A DNA stretch of 64,000 nucleotides from Labia minor (GCA_963082975.1 OY720345.1:10814491-10878490); one strand, 5' to 3'; shown: positions 25,241 through 37,711, numbered from the stretch's first letter. The notes: generated by a model not told the origin, from the letters alone. Made by a program: numbers and translations.

Positions 25241-25427
25241 AAAACTATTCAATTTAATTATTAATTAATTTATATGTATTTATAAATACATCAGTATTAC
25301 CAAAATGAATAAGTATGTGTATTGGTAAACATATTATATGCTGGTTTTGTTAAATTGAAAGTAAGAATTTTATAATCTGCATTAAAAATTTATAAGAGTA
25401 AATATGTATACAAAACGTAGAATTTGA

Positions 25428-25895
25428 AAATGTAGAAAAATTTAAATTCTTAGGGTCTGTAATCACGAAGGATAATAATATTCGAGAAGAATTTAAATCG
25501 AGGTTGTAATCAAATAACACCTGTTATCATGCAGTAAAGGGTATTTATTTCGTCAAAATTATTATTAAAGGGAATCAAAATTAAAATATATAAAACAATT
25601 ATTTTGCCGGTTGTATTATATGGGTGTGAGGCATGGTCTATGACCTTAGGAGACGAGAGTAGATTTAGAGTATTTGAGAATAGGATTCTTTCCAGTATTT
25701 ATGGTCCCCAAAGAAAGATAAGATCACTGGGGAGTGGAGGAGATTGTATAACGAGACACACATAATGAGCTCTATGCATCTCCAGACATAGTTAGGATAA
25801 TTAAATCGAGAAGACTGCGATGGGCAGGACACGTGGCTAGACTGGGAGAGGAAAGAATGGCAAAAAATGAGAATGGCTTGAAACGTGGAGTTTTA
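25428..25895 (+). pseudogene. Non-LTR reverse transcriptase C-terminal remnant
   Basis: Translated pieces in shifting frames: ENVEKFKFLGSVITKDNNIR, then IYKTIILPVVLYGCEAWSMT, FENRILSSIYGP, and SPDIVRIIKSRRLRWAGHVA. This is the familiar tail of endonuclease-reverse transcriptases (FK.LGS, YG.E.W, RLRWAGHV motifs). Several frameshifts and stops mean it is dead. 5' truncated, as usual for non-LTR insertions. Confidence 0.85.
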
Positions 25896-26482
25896 TCAAA
25901 AATCGCTTATCGACAGTCAATCAGGATTACATTGCTTTGACTCTAAAAAAAACATAAAGGAAAAGTAAAAAAAAAAATAAATAAAATTTTTCTTTATAAT
26001 CACACAAATATAATATAAATATATTACAATCCTATATTTATTTTGTTTAAATTTTATTTTTATAATGAATAACTATATTAAATTAATTTATAAAATTTAA
26101 TATAGCCATAGGTATATATATTGTATATGTAGGTATATTGGATTATTTGTAATGTAACTACTTGTAATGTTGACCCACGGATTATTTGACATGAATTTTT
26201 TGAAATACAAAAAATACATTAATATACTCAAAGGGGACAGAAGGCATCATCAACAGTTACACTCCCTCTAAATAAATAAATAAATTAAAAATGATGAATA
26301 CCACTCAAAATTATGTTGAATTTCATTCATTAATTATTATAAATAATTTTCTTAAAATTTTGCTTACATTAATTTTTTTCTATATTAAATTATAGCAAAT
26401 AGTAGGTACATAACAAAAATTATAATTAAATTTTTAAATTATTTCTTTTTATATCTAAAAAAATCATCTTGGTATATATGTG

Positions 26483-26762
26483 TAGGGTGACCAAACGTCC
26501 CGTTTATACAGGATTGTCCCGGCGTCCCGAAAAAAGTCCCGTTTTTTTCAAATATTTAGGATATTTTGTACTTTTTTCAAAATTTTTTCAATTTGCTTCT
26601 AAAAAAAATAAATAAATTTCTGAACTAAGCTTTTGAACATTTCTTACTTTTTTCAAAATTTAAAAAAAAGCTCAAACATTTTCTGGACTAAGCTTTTGAA
26701 CATTTCTTACTTTTTTTTCAAAGTTTGTCCCGATTTGGTGTTTTCGAACTATAGTCACCCTA
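26483..26762. mobile_element. TIR element with TAGGGTGACCA ends, short form
   Basis: Starts TAGGGTGACCAAACGTCCCG and ends ATAGTCACCCTA, about 280 bp, non-coding. A phrase of roughly 90 bp (ACTTTTTTCAAA with CTAAGCTTTTGAACATTTC) is repeated inside. Located in a TATA-rich site. Superfamily not assigned. Confidence 0.7.
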
Positions 26763-26779
26763 TATATATGTATATATGA

Positions 26780-27880
26780 TTATATTAAATTTTTTTAGTA
26801 TAATAATATATAATTCCTGATTGAAAATCTTCACAATTAAACAAATATATCCATTTCTTATCATCTTCGAAAATAATAAATATTTTATTTCAAGATTAGA
26901 TAAACGCATAATCTTACTTTAATTTTAGTCTAATAAATATTATACTCATTTATATTGACTGATGTAGGATATAAAATATAAATAGAAATTATCTAACTAA
27001 AATTTATTGAATTTAGGAATATTATGTATATCTATATACATGCATGTTTTGTAGCTTGTAACCAATGAACAATATAAATCCTCAATATCAATTTTTCATT
27101 AAGGTTAAGAAAACATTAATTTAAGTTTATAATCCTTGGACACTAAAACACATTTTAATTATCCTTTAAATTTTGAAAAGAATATTAACTGCATTTATTT
27201 AAGGATTAAATTAATATTCAAAGTATCACGGTAATTTTATGTGTAGTATTAAAAAAAAGAAGACAATCTTAAAGAAAATTTGTATTTAAAGTATTTGTTT
27301 TGAAGAATTATTTACTTAAGTGTTACGTAAATATATATATTAAAAGGATTTATTAAATTTACTTTTTGAGAATTCAATAATACTAGGGAAATTAATAAAT
27401 AAGTAATTTTTAATTGAAAATATATGATCGTAAATGGAAGCATCACAAAAACTAATTAAACTTTCAAAAAAAAAAAAATCCAAATAGTTATTAATGTTAT
27501 CATTAATAATAATTGATATTTAACTATTATATTTTAATAAATTAAAAAATTTAAAAAAATTTTCCTCAGTCAATCTCAAAATAATTGTACATATATTATA
27601 CTTATGTTTTGATATTAATTTTGTATATCTATTACTACAATACTAAATTTAAATAGAATTAATATACTTACAAAAATTACAATTAATGGTTTATTAATTA
27701 TTCTTTAAAAACTTTTTACAAAATAATTATCCAAAAATATTTTTTCATATAATATTAATAATTAATTGGAAAACTACAAAATCTAGTCTTTAATAAATTT
27801 TTTTTAAATAAAAATCAAATTAACATTTATTGAATTGTTTTTTGTTTTTTTTTGTAAACGTACCATTAGAATAAACACAG
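26780..27880. other. AT-rich desert, nothing recognised
   Basis: Only A/T-rich sequence with short TTAATTAA-type words; no gene, repeat family or RNA seen. The same holds for 7000-7540, 13350-13740, 16440-17050, 20460-20900, 23040-23860, 29280-29750 and 34500-35200. Confidence 0.6.
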
Positions 27881-28753
27881 TTTGAAGTGAATATGGCTTA
27901 TATATAATGGTCCAATTGGCACTCTTGAAGAAATCTCAAATCTCAATCTTGATATCAGCAAGGGAAGTTTTTAAGTTTGCCAGAAGCAATAAACCATTCA
28001 TTCGTAAAGGAAATGAACAAAATTATATTATATTATATTATATTATATGAGACTCATTTAAAAAGTTGCTGAAATGAAAGGAAATATATATATATATATA
28101 TATATATATTTGAAATCTGATTTAATTTTCAACATAATTATCTTCTTTGAGTACAATAAACTTCATTTAACGATATTCCATAATCATTTTGCCATTAAAA
28201 AAGTACGTGCGATTCTTCATGCCCTCTAAAATAGCTGCCGATGGTTGCTTTTACTTCTCATTCTGAGGAAAATCAGTGAATTAGTATTATTGTGAACTCG
28301 CATCACCTGTTATAATAAATTATTTTACTTTATTTTATTTTTTTTTTTTAATATTATCTGGTATTTGTGGTTAATTTCGTGATCATATCAAATAACTCTC
28401 CTATATTGATATATATATATATATATATATATATATTACTACTATCAGATTTATCAGGGATATAATCACGTATTTTTGTGAGATTGTTTTCTCGACGTTT
28501 TAGCACCCATTTTGCGCCATTTTCAAGAGATTATTTAGGTGGGAATATTTTTAGGATTCTGGGTCTTAGTCTGTGTGACCAAGGGTTAATATCGGGATTT
28601 TGGGTTGATAGGTTGGATGGTTTTGTACTCACTGCGTTGCTGTGGAGCTCCGAAGAATCCTGGGCAATAGCCCGAGGCTAACTGGGTAACTCTGATAGTA
28701 ATAATAACAATAACATTCACGGAAACCTAAACCAACATATATATATAGGTATA

Positions 28754-29247
28754 CGAGGGTGGGGTGAAAAGTTTCCGGCCTGACCAAGAAAAACGATGTT
28801 TTTAAATTTTTTTTTTTTTTTTTGTTTATTTTTCAACATTCAAGATAGTTGAGATCTGTACGATGTCAGCTGAACGTGTGCGAAATATTTTGCACAACCA
28901 TTTGAACACGGAAAAACTGTTTGTTACGTGGATGCCGAGTTTGCTAACGTTAAACCAAAAACTGCTTCGAAAAACCATTTCTACCGATAATTTGACGCTT
29001 TAGGCGTAAACCAAACGAATTTTTGCGTCGATTCATAACTGTTGATGAGACTTAAATTAAATTTAATTAATTAATTAATTAATTTAATTTTTAATTAATT
29101 AATTAATTTAATTTTAAATTAATTAGAACACTTTATGAGAAATGTATCAGTGTTGATGGAGATTATGTTGAAAAGTATAGCAAAAAAAAAAAAATTTAAA
29201 AACATCGTTTTTCTTTGTCAGGCCGGAAACTTTTCACCCCACCCATG
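28754..29247 (+). mobile_element. Mariner lineage M4, strongly deleted
   Basis: Long terminal inverted repeats (about 45 bp, including GGGTGGGGTGAAAAGTTTCC) with TA outside (28752-28753 and 29248-29249). The internal remnant reads MSAERVRNILHNHLNTEKLF and then TWMPSLLTLNQK, a mariner helix-turn-helix/linker region. A later stub gives VDGDYVEK before a stop. A TTAA-rich tandem stretch (29050-29130) replaces the catalytic core. Confidence 0.87.
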
Positions 29248-30218
29248 TATTATATATAAGGCCCTCAAATGTGCTATATAATAATAATAAACAAGATGTT
29301 TTTAATTTCAAATTGTTTGCAATTTACCATCAATTGAAAATTAAAAAATAAATTAATTCTTAATGTTTATTATATTTTTCTATTTGTATTATATTATTAT
29401 AATATAATATTAAAACTGTATTCCTGTTCATATTTAACTATATATATAAATTATTTTTCTATCAAATTTATATGAATTTATAAGAAAAAATATTTAATCT
29501 AACATTTTTAAACAATTAATATTAATATCTGTGCTAATATGATTTTATTGTACAATAAATTAAAATATGTATTCGTCAATGTTAAGTAATTTTATTTAAT
29601 TATTAGGTTAATTATAGTGAGCAATATAAAAATTATGGTAAATTTGGATTATTTTTGACTAATGAGCAATAAAAAGTACTTCAAAGATAACCAATAATAA
29701 TTTTTAATTTTATTTATCATGATAGGGTGATTAAAAATGAATTTATCAAACAACTCTATTGAAATATACTCTGAATCTTTCTATCAAATATTTGAAAAGA
29801 AAAATGATTAACCATTCCGTTGGTGTTCCAATTTATCGTCCATTTCTCACCCTTTCTCAATTTGATGTGACAAATTTAAAGGTTGATGATTTTGAAAGGA
29901 TATTTTTGAATGTCCGATTTGCATTTGTTGGAACATCAAAGAGAAATATAATTGAAAAGGCTAGAATATTTTCGAGAGATTTTTGATCAAGTTTTTTTTT
30001 CCTTTCTCTCTTTCTCTTGAATCTATGGTATAAATAAAAAAAAATTTATTTGAATTCTCTGAAAATCCAATATTATATTATTATTATTATTATTTATTAT
30101 TATTATTTTTCCAAATAAAATAAATTATTAGATTAATCATACCATAATAATGTATAGAATATTTCTTATATTTTATTTTATTATCCTAGCAAAAATTGTA
30201 TATATAGTATATATATAG

Positions 30219-30352
30219 TACATAGGACACCGAGCTCTCGCTCGACCCTTTAAAAAATATTAATATACAATTCTTTAATTATTTATTACAATTATTAAAT
30301 GTTACATCATTGCATCAATCTGATTAAAATGAGTGGAACTTGGGGTCCTCAA
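30219..30352 (+). repeat. Dispersed repeat, copy 2
   Basis: Second copy of the 13201-13342 repeat, directly followed by the TIR-bounded element at 30360. The right edges of both copies run into AATAATAAT tracts. Confidence 0.75.
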
Positions 30353-30359
30353 TAATAAT

Positions 30360-30846
30360 ACCTGGTTCACCGAGCCACAACTCGGTCAATAAAAAAAAAT
30401 CTTTATTACCGGGTCTGGCAGGTAATATTAATACTACTAGCAAAAGTTGATATATATATATATATATATATAAATATATTTGTATTTTTGAAATATTAAA
30501 CCGCTTGAAAGATTTTTTGGAAATTCACACCATAGATCATTTTTATAAAGAAAATTCGATCTGTATCGGTTTCAATCTCGGAAAAAATAATCTTTATTAG
30601 TTTTTTCTTAATTTAAAATAGTAAATTAAAATGACGTCAGCAACTACTACAGCGATTCTTTAAATACAAAATATTATAGATAAAATCAAATCAAATTAAG
30701 ACATATATATTATGGAATATTCACAGGCCATAATTATCTGTTTTTCAGTGCATTAATTTATACGTTTAAGGGGTGTATGTTTTATGACTTGTTTTTTTTT
30801 AAATATGTTTTTTAAATTATTTGAACAGCGGCTCGGTGAACCAGGT
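30360..30846. mobile_element. TIR-bounded element with an H2 subtype C core
   Basis: A perfect 17-bp inverted repeat bounds the unit: ACCTGGTTCACCGAGCC at 30360-30376 and its complement at 30830-30846. The left end can also form a hairpin ACCGAG-ccacaa-CTCGGT. Inside is subtype C sequence shared with 11258-11740, including TGACGTCA at 30632-30639. Related ends are seen at 10504-10585. Confidence 0.6.
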
Positions 30847-31079
30847 TCTTTCTATTATCAGAAATACTTACTTACTTCCTTAAATACATATTATCTTAAT
30901 ATTAATAAAAAATTTTAAAATTAAAAATTAGAAATCTATGAATTTATTTAAAATAATTTCAAAACAAAATAAAATTTATACTATTTTTATTAAACACTAG
31001 GAATTTATTTTTCATTTATTATTATTATTATTATTATTTTGGTATTTTGCTTGGTGATAGTTAAAGATTTAAAATGAAT

Positions 31080-31330
31080 GATAACAAAGGATATGCTTTG
31101 AAAATATAGCAACTTTTGGAGGCCACAATTCTCTCTCCTTCACCTCCATTTTCCTATATTCGTATTGTATTATACTATTTTACTTGTCCCTATCTTTCTT
31201 ATAAACCCTTGAACACCCACACGAGGGAATTTAATAGACTTGCAAGAGAGGCAATGTCACAGGCCGTTGTGTCGACTTTTCAACGATGATAGGTTTTGTA
31301 TTTCTATTTCCCTCCTAAATACTTTATTCA
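31080..31330. other. Unique island
   Basis: CTTTTGGAGGCCACAATTC, TCACAGGCCGTTGTGTCG and similar mixed-composition sequence followed by an (AT)n run. The ORF downstream (31340-31537) includes the microsatellite and is not credible. Confidence 0.3.
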
Positions 31331-31348
31331 GAAGCACAACTACTTAAC

Positions 31349-31384
<36 letters not shown>

Positions 31385-31718
31385 AAGACAAATACATAAA
31401 AACATTCCCTTCAAAGTAAACAAACCAACTCCCCTAAGGAGAAAAAGTCTATTTTCTGTCAAATGGCAGACAGTTGTCCAAAAGACGACTTTCTTTCTTT
31501 TTGTGCGATTACAGAAAGAGAGAGATTCTACGAACAAGTATTAAAGTTGTAAATCTTGGTTGACTTTGAGCATGCGACTCACAGTCAGTCCCAGAGAGTA
31601 ATGAGGTTGATTCAGGTCATGGAACCTAATAGGAGGGATCTAATAAAAATTTAAAATAAAAATTATTACCAACCCTCTCAAGTTTATTTTATAATTGAAT
31701 TAAAATTAATTTCTTGTT

Positions 31719-31831
31719 ACTATCTCGCCAGAGATAGTATTGCGATCACGAAAATTTTCGATTTCGAGATTTTGATGTTTTTATACGTTTTGAAGGTTCC
31801 TGAATCATTTTCACTAAGGTTGAGAAAAATG

Positions 31832-31865
<34 letters not shown>

Positions 31866-32278
31866 TGTGTTTATATATGTAGACAAGATTACGCAAAAAC
31901 GGTTTGAGTTAGAATAATGAAATTTGGTATACGAGAATTATTCAAAATTCGTAGTTTTCTATCAACTTTTGAGAAATGTAGCTCAACCGGAAGAGAGTCA
32001 CTACCTATAACGTTTTGATTTTTTTTCCTCTAAAGAGCTCGTAAAAATAAAGATATATATTTGATTGAATCGCTGAAAGTACCGGAATTAATTTTTTAAC
32101 ACTGCAAATCACGCGCCGTCACGTGACGTGGTGCCATCAACAAAGAGCCAAACATGCGCTGATTTAATAAATATTATTTATTAATTTTAATTTATAATTA
32201 ATTAAATTTAATTTAAATATAATATATGTTAATTAATCCAATTCAAATTTGCGAGATAGTCGAGTGGAGACACTCCAG
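31719..32278 (+). mobile_element. H1 Helentron/HINE-like element, copy c
   Basis: Complete ends: ACTATCTCGCCAGAGATAGT at the start, GCGAGATAGT plus hairpin and CAG at the end. The internal microsatellite is expanded to (TC)n(TG)n at 31832-31870. A block found in other copies between the GTAAAAATAAAGATATA and GATTGAATCGCTG motifs is deleted. Confidence 0.85.
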
Positions 32279-32400
32279 CTTATTTTTGTTTTGTTTTTAA
32301 TATAAATGCTCTTAAATAAAACACCAAATGGATCTTTGGTTAATTTTATATAGTAGAGAAAAATTTTGATTAAATTTTATATCTCAATAAATTAAATTTG

Positions 32401-32667
32401 AAAACAGTCCTCTTCCAAAAGAGCTACATTTCTCAAAAGTAGATAGAAAACTACGAATTTTGAATAATTCCCGTATACCAAATTTCATTATTCTAGCTTA
32501 AACTGTTTTTTTGCGTAATCTTGTCTACACACACACACAGAGAGAGAGAGAGAGACAGACAGACATTTTTCTCAACCTTAGTGAAAATCACTCAGGTACC
32601 TTCAAAACGTATAAAAACATTAAAATCTTGAAATCGAAAATTTTCATGATCGCAATAGATAGTATTA
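32401..32667 (-). mobile_element. H1 element, partial copy d (5' half only)
   Basis: Inverse orientation to its neighbour 31719-32278 and about 120 bp from it. It contains the 5' block through the AACCGGAAGAGG region and then stops; the microsatellite reads as ACACACACAGAGAGAG on the plus strand. Confidence 0.75.
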
Positions 32668-32865
32668 AATGAAAAATAGTGAATAATTAGTGAATTATAG
32701 TCAATAAAACATTATTTAATGACTGTGAACATTTCGACGTTCATAATCAGCTAATCTGTCAAACTTAAAAAAATATTTATTTATCTCGTAAACTATATAT
32801 AGAAGATGCCGAGAAAAATTGCATAAGGAAAGTTTATTTGAAATTAAAAAAGGAATCCAATAGAA

Positions 32866-33118
32866 CAGTGATTCTCAACCTTTTTTTTTTTACCGCGGCA
32901 CACTAAACGGTTTAAAAATTTGGCGGCACACAAAGAAAAAGATAAGTGTAAAAGTTTACCATATTGAAAAAAAATGATCCCAAAAACTATTTAAATTTTT
33001 TTTAGAACCAAATTGAAAAAAATTTAGAAAAAAAGTCGGAAATGTTTAAGAGCCTCTTTATATTCTGAATAATTTAGCTGCACACAAAATGCCGCTGCAC
33101 ATAGGTTGAGAATCACTG
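32866..33118. mobile_element. hAT-type MITE, family A, copy 1
   Basis: Terminal inverted repeats CAGTGATTCTCAACC and GGTTGAGAATCACTG, 253 bp. The flanking 8-mers CAATAGAA and CACTAAAA agree at 6 of 8 positions, as expected of an old 8-bp hAT target duplication. The interior has TTTGGCGGCACACAAAG and no ORF. Confidence 0.82.
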
Positions 33119-33299
33119 CACTAAAACAAAGTTCCATCCAAATCCATGACATGACAACTAATCTGAACAATTACCAAAATAATATTAATGTTGTTAAAAA
33201 AAAAAAAAAAAAAATAAAAAATAAAATTAGTAATATTTTTAAATATTTTACATTGATTGTTGAATTTAACAACAACAACAACAACAACAACAATGAATA

Positions 33300-33640
33300 G
33301 GAAACGGGTTACATCACTCAGTATGCAAAATGCGACATGCATGTCGCGAACGAAACTCATAAAGTCGATGGAATTCTGTCGCAGTGTTCATTAGACGTTA
33401 TATGTAGCTTTCGCCGCTCTAATCAGGAGGTTCATGCATAAATTCCACCCGTACAACAAACACGACGACAGGCCCAATCGTTTCTCATCCAGCACCAACT
33501 TTGAATTGTAATTATGTTATTTGAACAGAGAAGTTCAAGTCAACACTTGGAAGCAGCTAAGTGAAAACCACGAGGTATCGATTGCTAGTAATCCTTGGAT
33601 GAAGTGAGCAATTAGTTCATATTTTGCAAGGGCATAAAGT
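33300..33640. other. Unique island after an (AAC)n run
   Basis: Follows (AAC)n at 33270-33293. Contains GCGACATGCATGTCGCG, a 17-bp near-palindrome at 33331-33347, then CACGACGACAGGCCCAATCG and GGGCATAAAGTG. No coding signs beyond the low-complexity ORF to its left. Candidate regulatory DNA. Confidence 0.4.
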
Positions 33641-33789
33641 GTAGATATGTACATTAGACATACTTTCGAATTACAAAGGAACAAAATAAATACATTCTCG
33701 TAAGGATACTAATAATTAATTAATATTCTTCATGAATTTATTTTATTAACTTGTTAATTCTTTTTCTTCTTCTTGTTATCATAAATAAG

Positions 33790-34332
33790 CTGGAGTGTCT
33801 CCACTCGACTATCTCGCAATTTGAATTGATTTAATTAAAATATATTATATTTAAAATAAATTTAATTAATTAAATTATAAATAAAAATTAATAAATAATA
33901 TTTATTAAACCAGCGCGAGTTTGGCTCTTTGTTGATGATACCACGTCACTTGCTAGCGCGTGATTTGCAGTGTTAAAAAAAACATATATCTTTATTTTTA
34001 CGGTCACTTTAGAGGAAAAAAAAAATCAAAACGTGTTAGTTTATGGTCCTCTTTCGAATGAACTCTATTTCTCAAAAGTTAATAGAAAACTACGAATTTT
34101 GAATAATTCCCGTAAACCAAATTTCATTATTCTAGCTGAAACCGTTTATGTCGAATCTTGTCTACATAAATACACACACACACACATACATACATACATA
34201 CATACACACACAGAGAGACATTTTTCTCAACCTTAGTGAAAATGATTCAGGAACCTTCAAAACGTATAAAAACATCAAAATCTCAACATCGAAAATTTTC
34301 GTGATCGCAATACTATCTTTGGCGAGATAGTA
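33790..34332 (-). mobile_element. H1 Helentron/HINE-like element, copy e
   Basis: Complete minus-strand copy: the plus strand begins with CTGGAGTGTCTCCACTCGAC and ends with GGCGAGATAGT. The (CATA)n/(AC)n microsatellite lies at 34170-34210. The ORFs across it are composed of microsatellite and are not genes. Confidence 0.83.
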
Positions 34333-35228
34333 AAAAGAAAATTAAAAAAAAAAAAAAAATTAAAGACTCGAACCCAAAAAAAAAAAAACGCAACCTCAAA
34401 AATCTATCGCCCCACAGTGAAAATTAGTAATAATTAAGCAGCGACGCAACTTGAAAAAAAAACAACGCAAAACGACACAAAGCGAAGTATTTTCTTCTTC
34501 CTTCTCTTAACTTTTATTTTTTCCAAAATTAAATTATTTTTTTCAAAATGTTAAGTTTCTGATAGTAAATGATATTTCTTTATTAAAACTCAATTTCATT
34601 GCTGTATCATTCAAATTATTTCATAACTTTTAGATTATGTCGAGTTCAGTTCGAGAATAGATTTAAGATGTCCGAATATATTCATTAGATAGATATAAAT
34701 AACCAAACTTTAAATAATTTTCTTGTTGATAAAGTGACTAAAAGCGTTGATCCTTTCTGAAAGCGTTTATTACAAGAGAGAGATGAAATAATATATTAAT
34801 TTTATTATATCTATTCTTAATAATTGAAAACAACATTAAATATTAATAATATACATAGAATATTATAATTACATATTTAGAAATATGATTTTTTTTAAAT
34901 TCAAATATAAAATTATGATACTGCCTTGATAAAAGTTAAATATGTTTCATAAAAATTTTAGCAAAAAAAAAAATTAATAAAATATCATGTAAATATTAAC
35001 ATACAGAATAAGGTTGTTTAGATTTTGTTTTTGTTTGTTTATTCAATTTTTGAGATTTTAGATGGTCCTAAAATTATCATAAATAATTTCATGATTTTTA
35101 TGAAACTAATTTTATTTTCAATATTATAATATAAATAAACACCACAATCGGCAATGCAGTTGTTCACCATCTGAGAAATCTACGGTAAAAAATAATTGCT
35201 TTCACAATTTCAGTTTATAACGACTTTT

Positions 35229-35659
35229 CACGGATCGACGATAGGAAGGGATGGTATTGTTTTCACACCAAATTTCATATGTGGAGGTTTTTACATATCT
35301 CCATGAATCATGCATTTTGTTAACAGAAAAAAGTATTTTTAGCATGATGTCTGTCCTTCCGTCCGTCCGTCTATCTATTGTGTGTCGGTATAAACGTGTA
35401 GAGCTTGAAGGGCTTAACGGATTTTGATAAAATTTGATATATTTACTTAATGCATCAGTAGCATCAATACATCAACATTTGGTGTATATCACAAGACCAG
35501 AAGTAGTAGTTTACAAAGTATTAATTTTATATTCATTGTCAGAAATTTTTTATTACATTAAACTAACTGCTGAAATTTAAAATACACGTAAATATATATA
35601 ATGTTTTTAAATATTTTTAAATCGTCGATAGGTTCTGTGCCTGGAAACAGGTCAACTTA
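35229..35659 (+). mobile_element. H2 element, subtype B
   Basis: Starts CACGGATCGACGATAGGAAG, has the GTCCTTCCGTCCGTCCGTC microsatellite, GGTGTATATCACAAGACC, AATCGTCGATAGGTTC near the 3' end and GTCAACTTAT at the terminus. Confidence 0.72.
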
Positions 35660-35873
35660 TTACATTTTCAAATATAATTCTTCATATGTAATATGATTAG
35701 ATGTAATAATAAAATTGTCACTTCATTTAATAATATAACTAAATAGATTTGTTTTATAATTATATGCAGTAAAAATACATCTATATAAACTGAAATATTT
35801 ATGGGTTTACTGTACACTTATAATTTGACAAATATTGCAATAAAATATTATTAAAATTTTCTTTAATATTTTT

Positions 35874-36100
35874 ACTATCTCGCCAGAAATAGTATTGCGA
35901 TCACGAAAATTTTCGATGTTGAGATTTAGATGTATTTATACGTTTTGAAGGTTCCTGAATCATTTTCACTAAGTTTTTGAAAAATGTCTGTCTCTGTGTG
36001 TGTATGTGTGTATGTATGTAACCAAGATTACACAAAAACGGTTTGAGCTAGAATGTTGAAATTTGATACATGGGTATTATACAAAATTCATAGTTTTCTA
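35874..36100 (+). mobile_element. H1 element, 5' fragment f
   Basis: Starts at ACTATCTCGCCAGAAATAGT and stops abruptly within the TAGTTTTCTA motif, where the duplicated segment 36100-36841 begins. Confidence 0.75.
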
Positions 36101-36841
36101 AAAATCTCTTATTATTCGAGTTTTAGTGATAGAGGGCCAATGACTGTCTCGGGGCCAACGACTGTCGACTTTACCTTATTACGTATTGGTGTATTTTGAT
36201 AATTAAATGTGATATTGTATTTATGTATTTATGAATTGAATTCTTTTAATTTATTTGTAAATTTAATTAATTTGATGTCATTGATTGAGACCATAACATA
36301 ATTGAATAAAATAAAAAAAAAATTGTGAAAAAATAATTTCTGATCTAGTGTAAGTAGGAAAGGACCACAATTAAATTGAGTAATGGCTGAGAGAGCTTGA
36401 ATACCCCCAAAGGAGAAACTCTGCTTTTGTTCTTAACTAAAGAGAGAGAGAGAGAGAGTTTTGAGTGCCGGATATAAAGTCAATTTGAGTTGATCAGAAT
36501 TCCGGTCTCGGATAAAATTCTTTTTCCTTCAAAAAAAAAATGAAAATAAATTAATTTTTTTATTTAAAAATGTTTTAATTAATTATTCAATTCATATATA
36601 AAAATAATATTTTTAATTTTTATATTTTTACTATCTCGCCAGAGATAGTATTGCGATGACGAAAATTTTCGATGTTGAGATTTTGATGTTTTTATACGTT
36701 TTGAATGTTCTTGAATCATTTTCACTAAGGTTTTGAAAAATGTCTGTCTCTGTGTGTATGTATGTAACCAAGATTACGCAAAAACGGTTTGAGCTAGAAT
36801 GATGAAATTTGGTTCACGGGCATTATTTAAAATTCATAGTT
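36100..36841 (+). repeat. Segment duplicated from 18842-19581 (copy 2)
   Basis: Lies exactly between an H1 5' fragment that stops at TAGTTTTCTA (35874-36100) and another H1 fragment starting at 36842. Both H1 breaks fall at about the same position in the element. Confidence 0.88.
36630..36841 (+). mobile_element. H1 element, 5' fragment g (inside a duplication)
   Basis: 5' part of an H1 element, nearly identical to 19372-19581 and part of the same duplicated block. It breaks at TTCATAGTT, next to the 36842 fragment. Confidence 0.75.
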
Positions 36842-37127
36842 CCTTAATCATTTTCACTAAGGTTGAGAAAAATGTCTCTGTGTGTGTGTGTGTGTGTATG
36901 TAGACAAGATTACGCAAAAACGGTTTGAGCTAGAATCATTAAGTTTGGTACATGGCTATTATTCAAAATTCGTAGTTTTCTATCAACTTTTGAGAAATGT
37001 AGTTCAACCGGAAGAGGGTCATTATCTACAACGTTTTGATTTTTTTACTTCTAAAGTGACCGTAAAAATAAAGATATATGTTTGATAATTATTCACATGA
37101 TTAAAAATTGTATATAACTGCTATATA

Positions 37128-37711
37128 CGAGGTAGGGTCAAAAAGTTCGTGGAATGGTCGCTTATAGTCAAGTATTTCTTAGCTGAAAGGGAAATTTTTG
37201 TTTGTGAGGTTGGCATAACTGGTAGTGAATGTGCTTTTGAGGTTAGCAGGCAGTTGTAGTTGGTTCCGTGCGTTCGGTGTTTAATATTGTAGATCGTAGT
37301 TTCTTTCTTTCGTCGGATTGTGCAATGTCGTCATTAGAGCAGCGTGGCAATATTAAATTCTGTGTGTTGCTGGAGAAATCACCCTCGGAGACTCTTGAGA
37401 TGCTAAAAAAAGCATACGGAAATTCTGCGATGAAGAAAACAGCAGTTTACGAGTGGCATAAGCGTTTTCGCGACGGTCGCACAACAATTGATGATGACGT
37501 TCGGACTGGGCGGCCTTGAAAATGCGACGGAGCGGCTGAAGGAACTTTCAAAAAACGGCTTTCAAGAGTGTTTCCAACAATTATATGAACGGTGGAATAA
37601 ATGTGTAGATGCAGGAAGAGAGTATTTTGAAGAGAAATAATGTAAGAATGTTATGAATATTTTTAATAAATTTTTAATAACCAATTCCGCGAACTTTTTG
37701 ACCCTACCTCG
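37128..37711 (+). mobile_element. Mariner element with internal deletion
   Basis: Terminal inverted repeats CGAGGTAGGGTCAAAAAGTT and its inverse, flanked by TA (37126-37127 and 37712-37713). 584 bp, against roughly 1.3 kb for an intact mariner. It holds the first 64 transposase codons and the last 41. The pre-insertion site is known from paralogous H1 copies. Confidence 0.93.
37325..37640 (+). pseudogene. Mariner transposase, N- and C-terminal stubs joined
   Basis: The N-terminal part starts MSSLEQRGNIKFCVLLEKSP and includes AVYEWHKRFRDGRT and DDDVRTGRP, the helix-turn-helix DNA-binding region; a stop follows at 37517-37519. One base back in frame, 37515-37640 reads LENATERLKEL and ends RWNKCVDAGREYFEEK, the transposase C-terminus. 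The catalytic DD34D core is deleted and the junction is out of frame, so no transposase can be made. The N-terminal stub could bind element ends if expressed, but there is no evidence for this. Confidence 0.88.

Noticed and set aside
28478-28681. 67-codon plus-strand ORF (MRLFSRRFSTHFAPF start)
   Set aside because: Has fairly even composition, but no domain, no splice context and no match known to me; kept only as unexplained sequence.
29759-29986. 75-codon plus-strand ORF
   Set aside because: Less repetitive than most, with HSVGVPIYRPFLTLSQFD, but I recognise no family and flanks are A/T runs; insufficient to call a gene.
34148-34330. ORF rich in Thr/His/Ile
   Set aside because: Translation of the (CATA)n/(AC)n microsatellite inside an H1 element.
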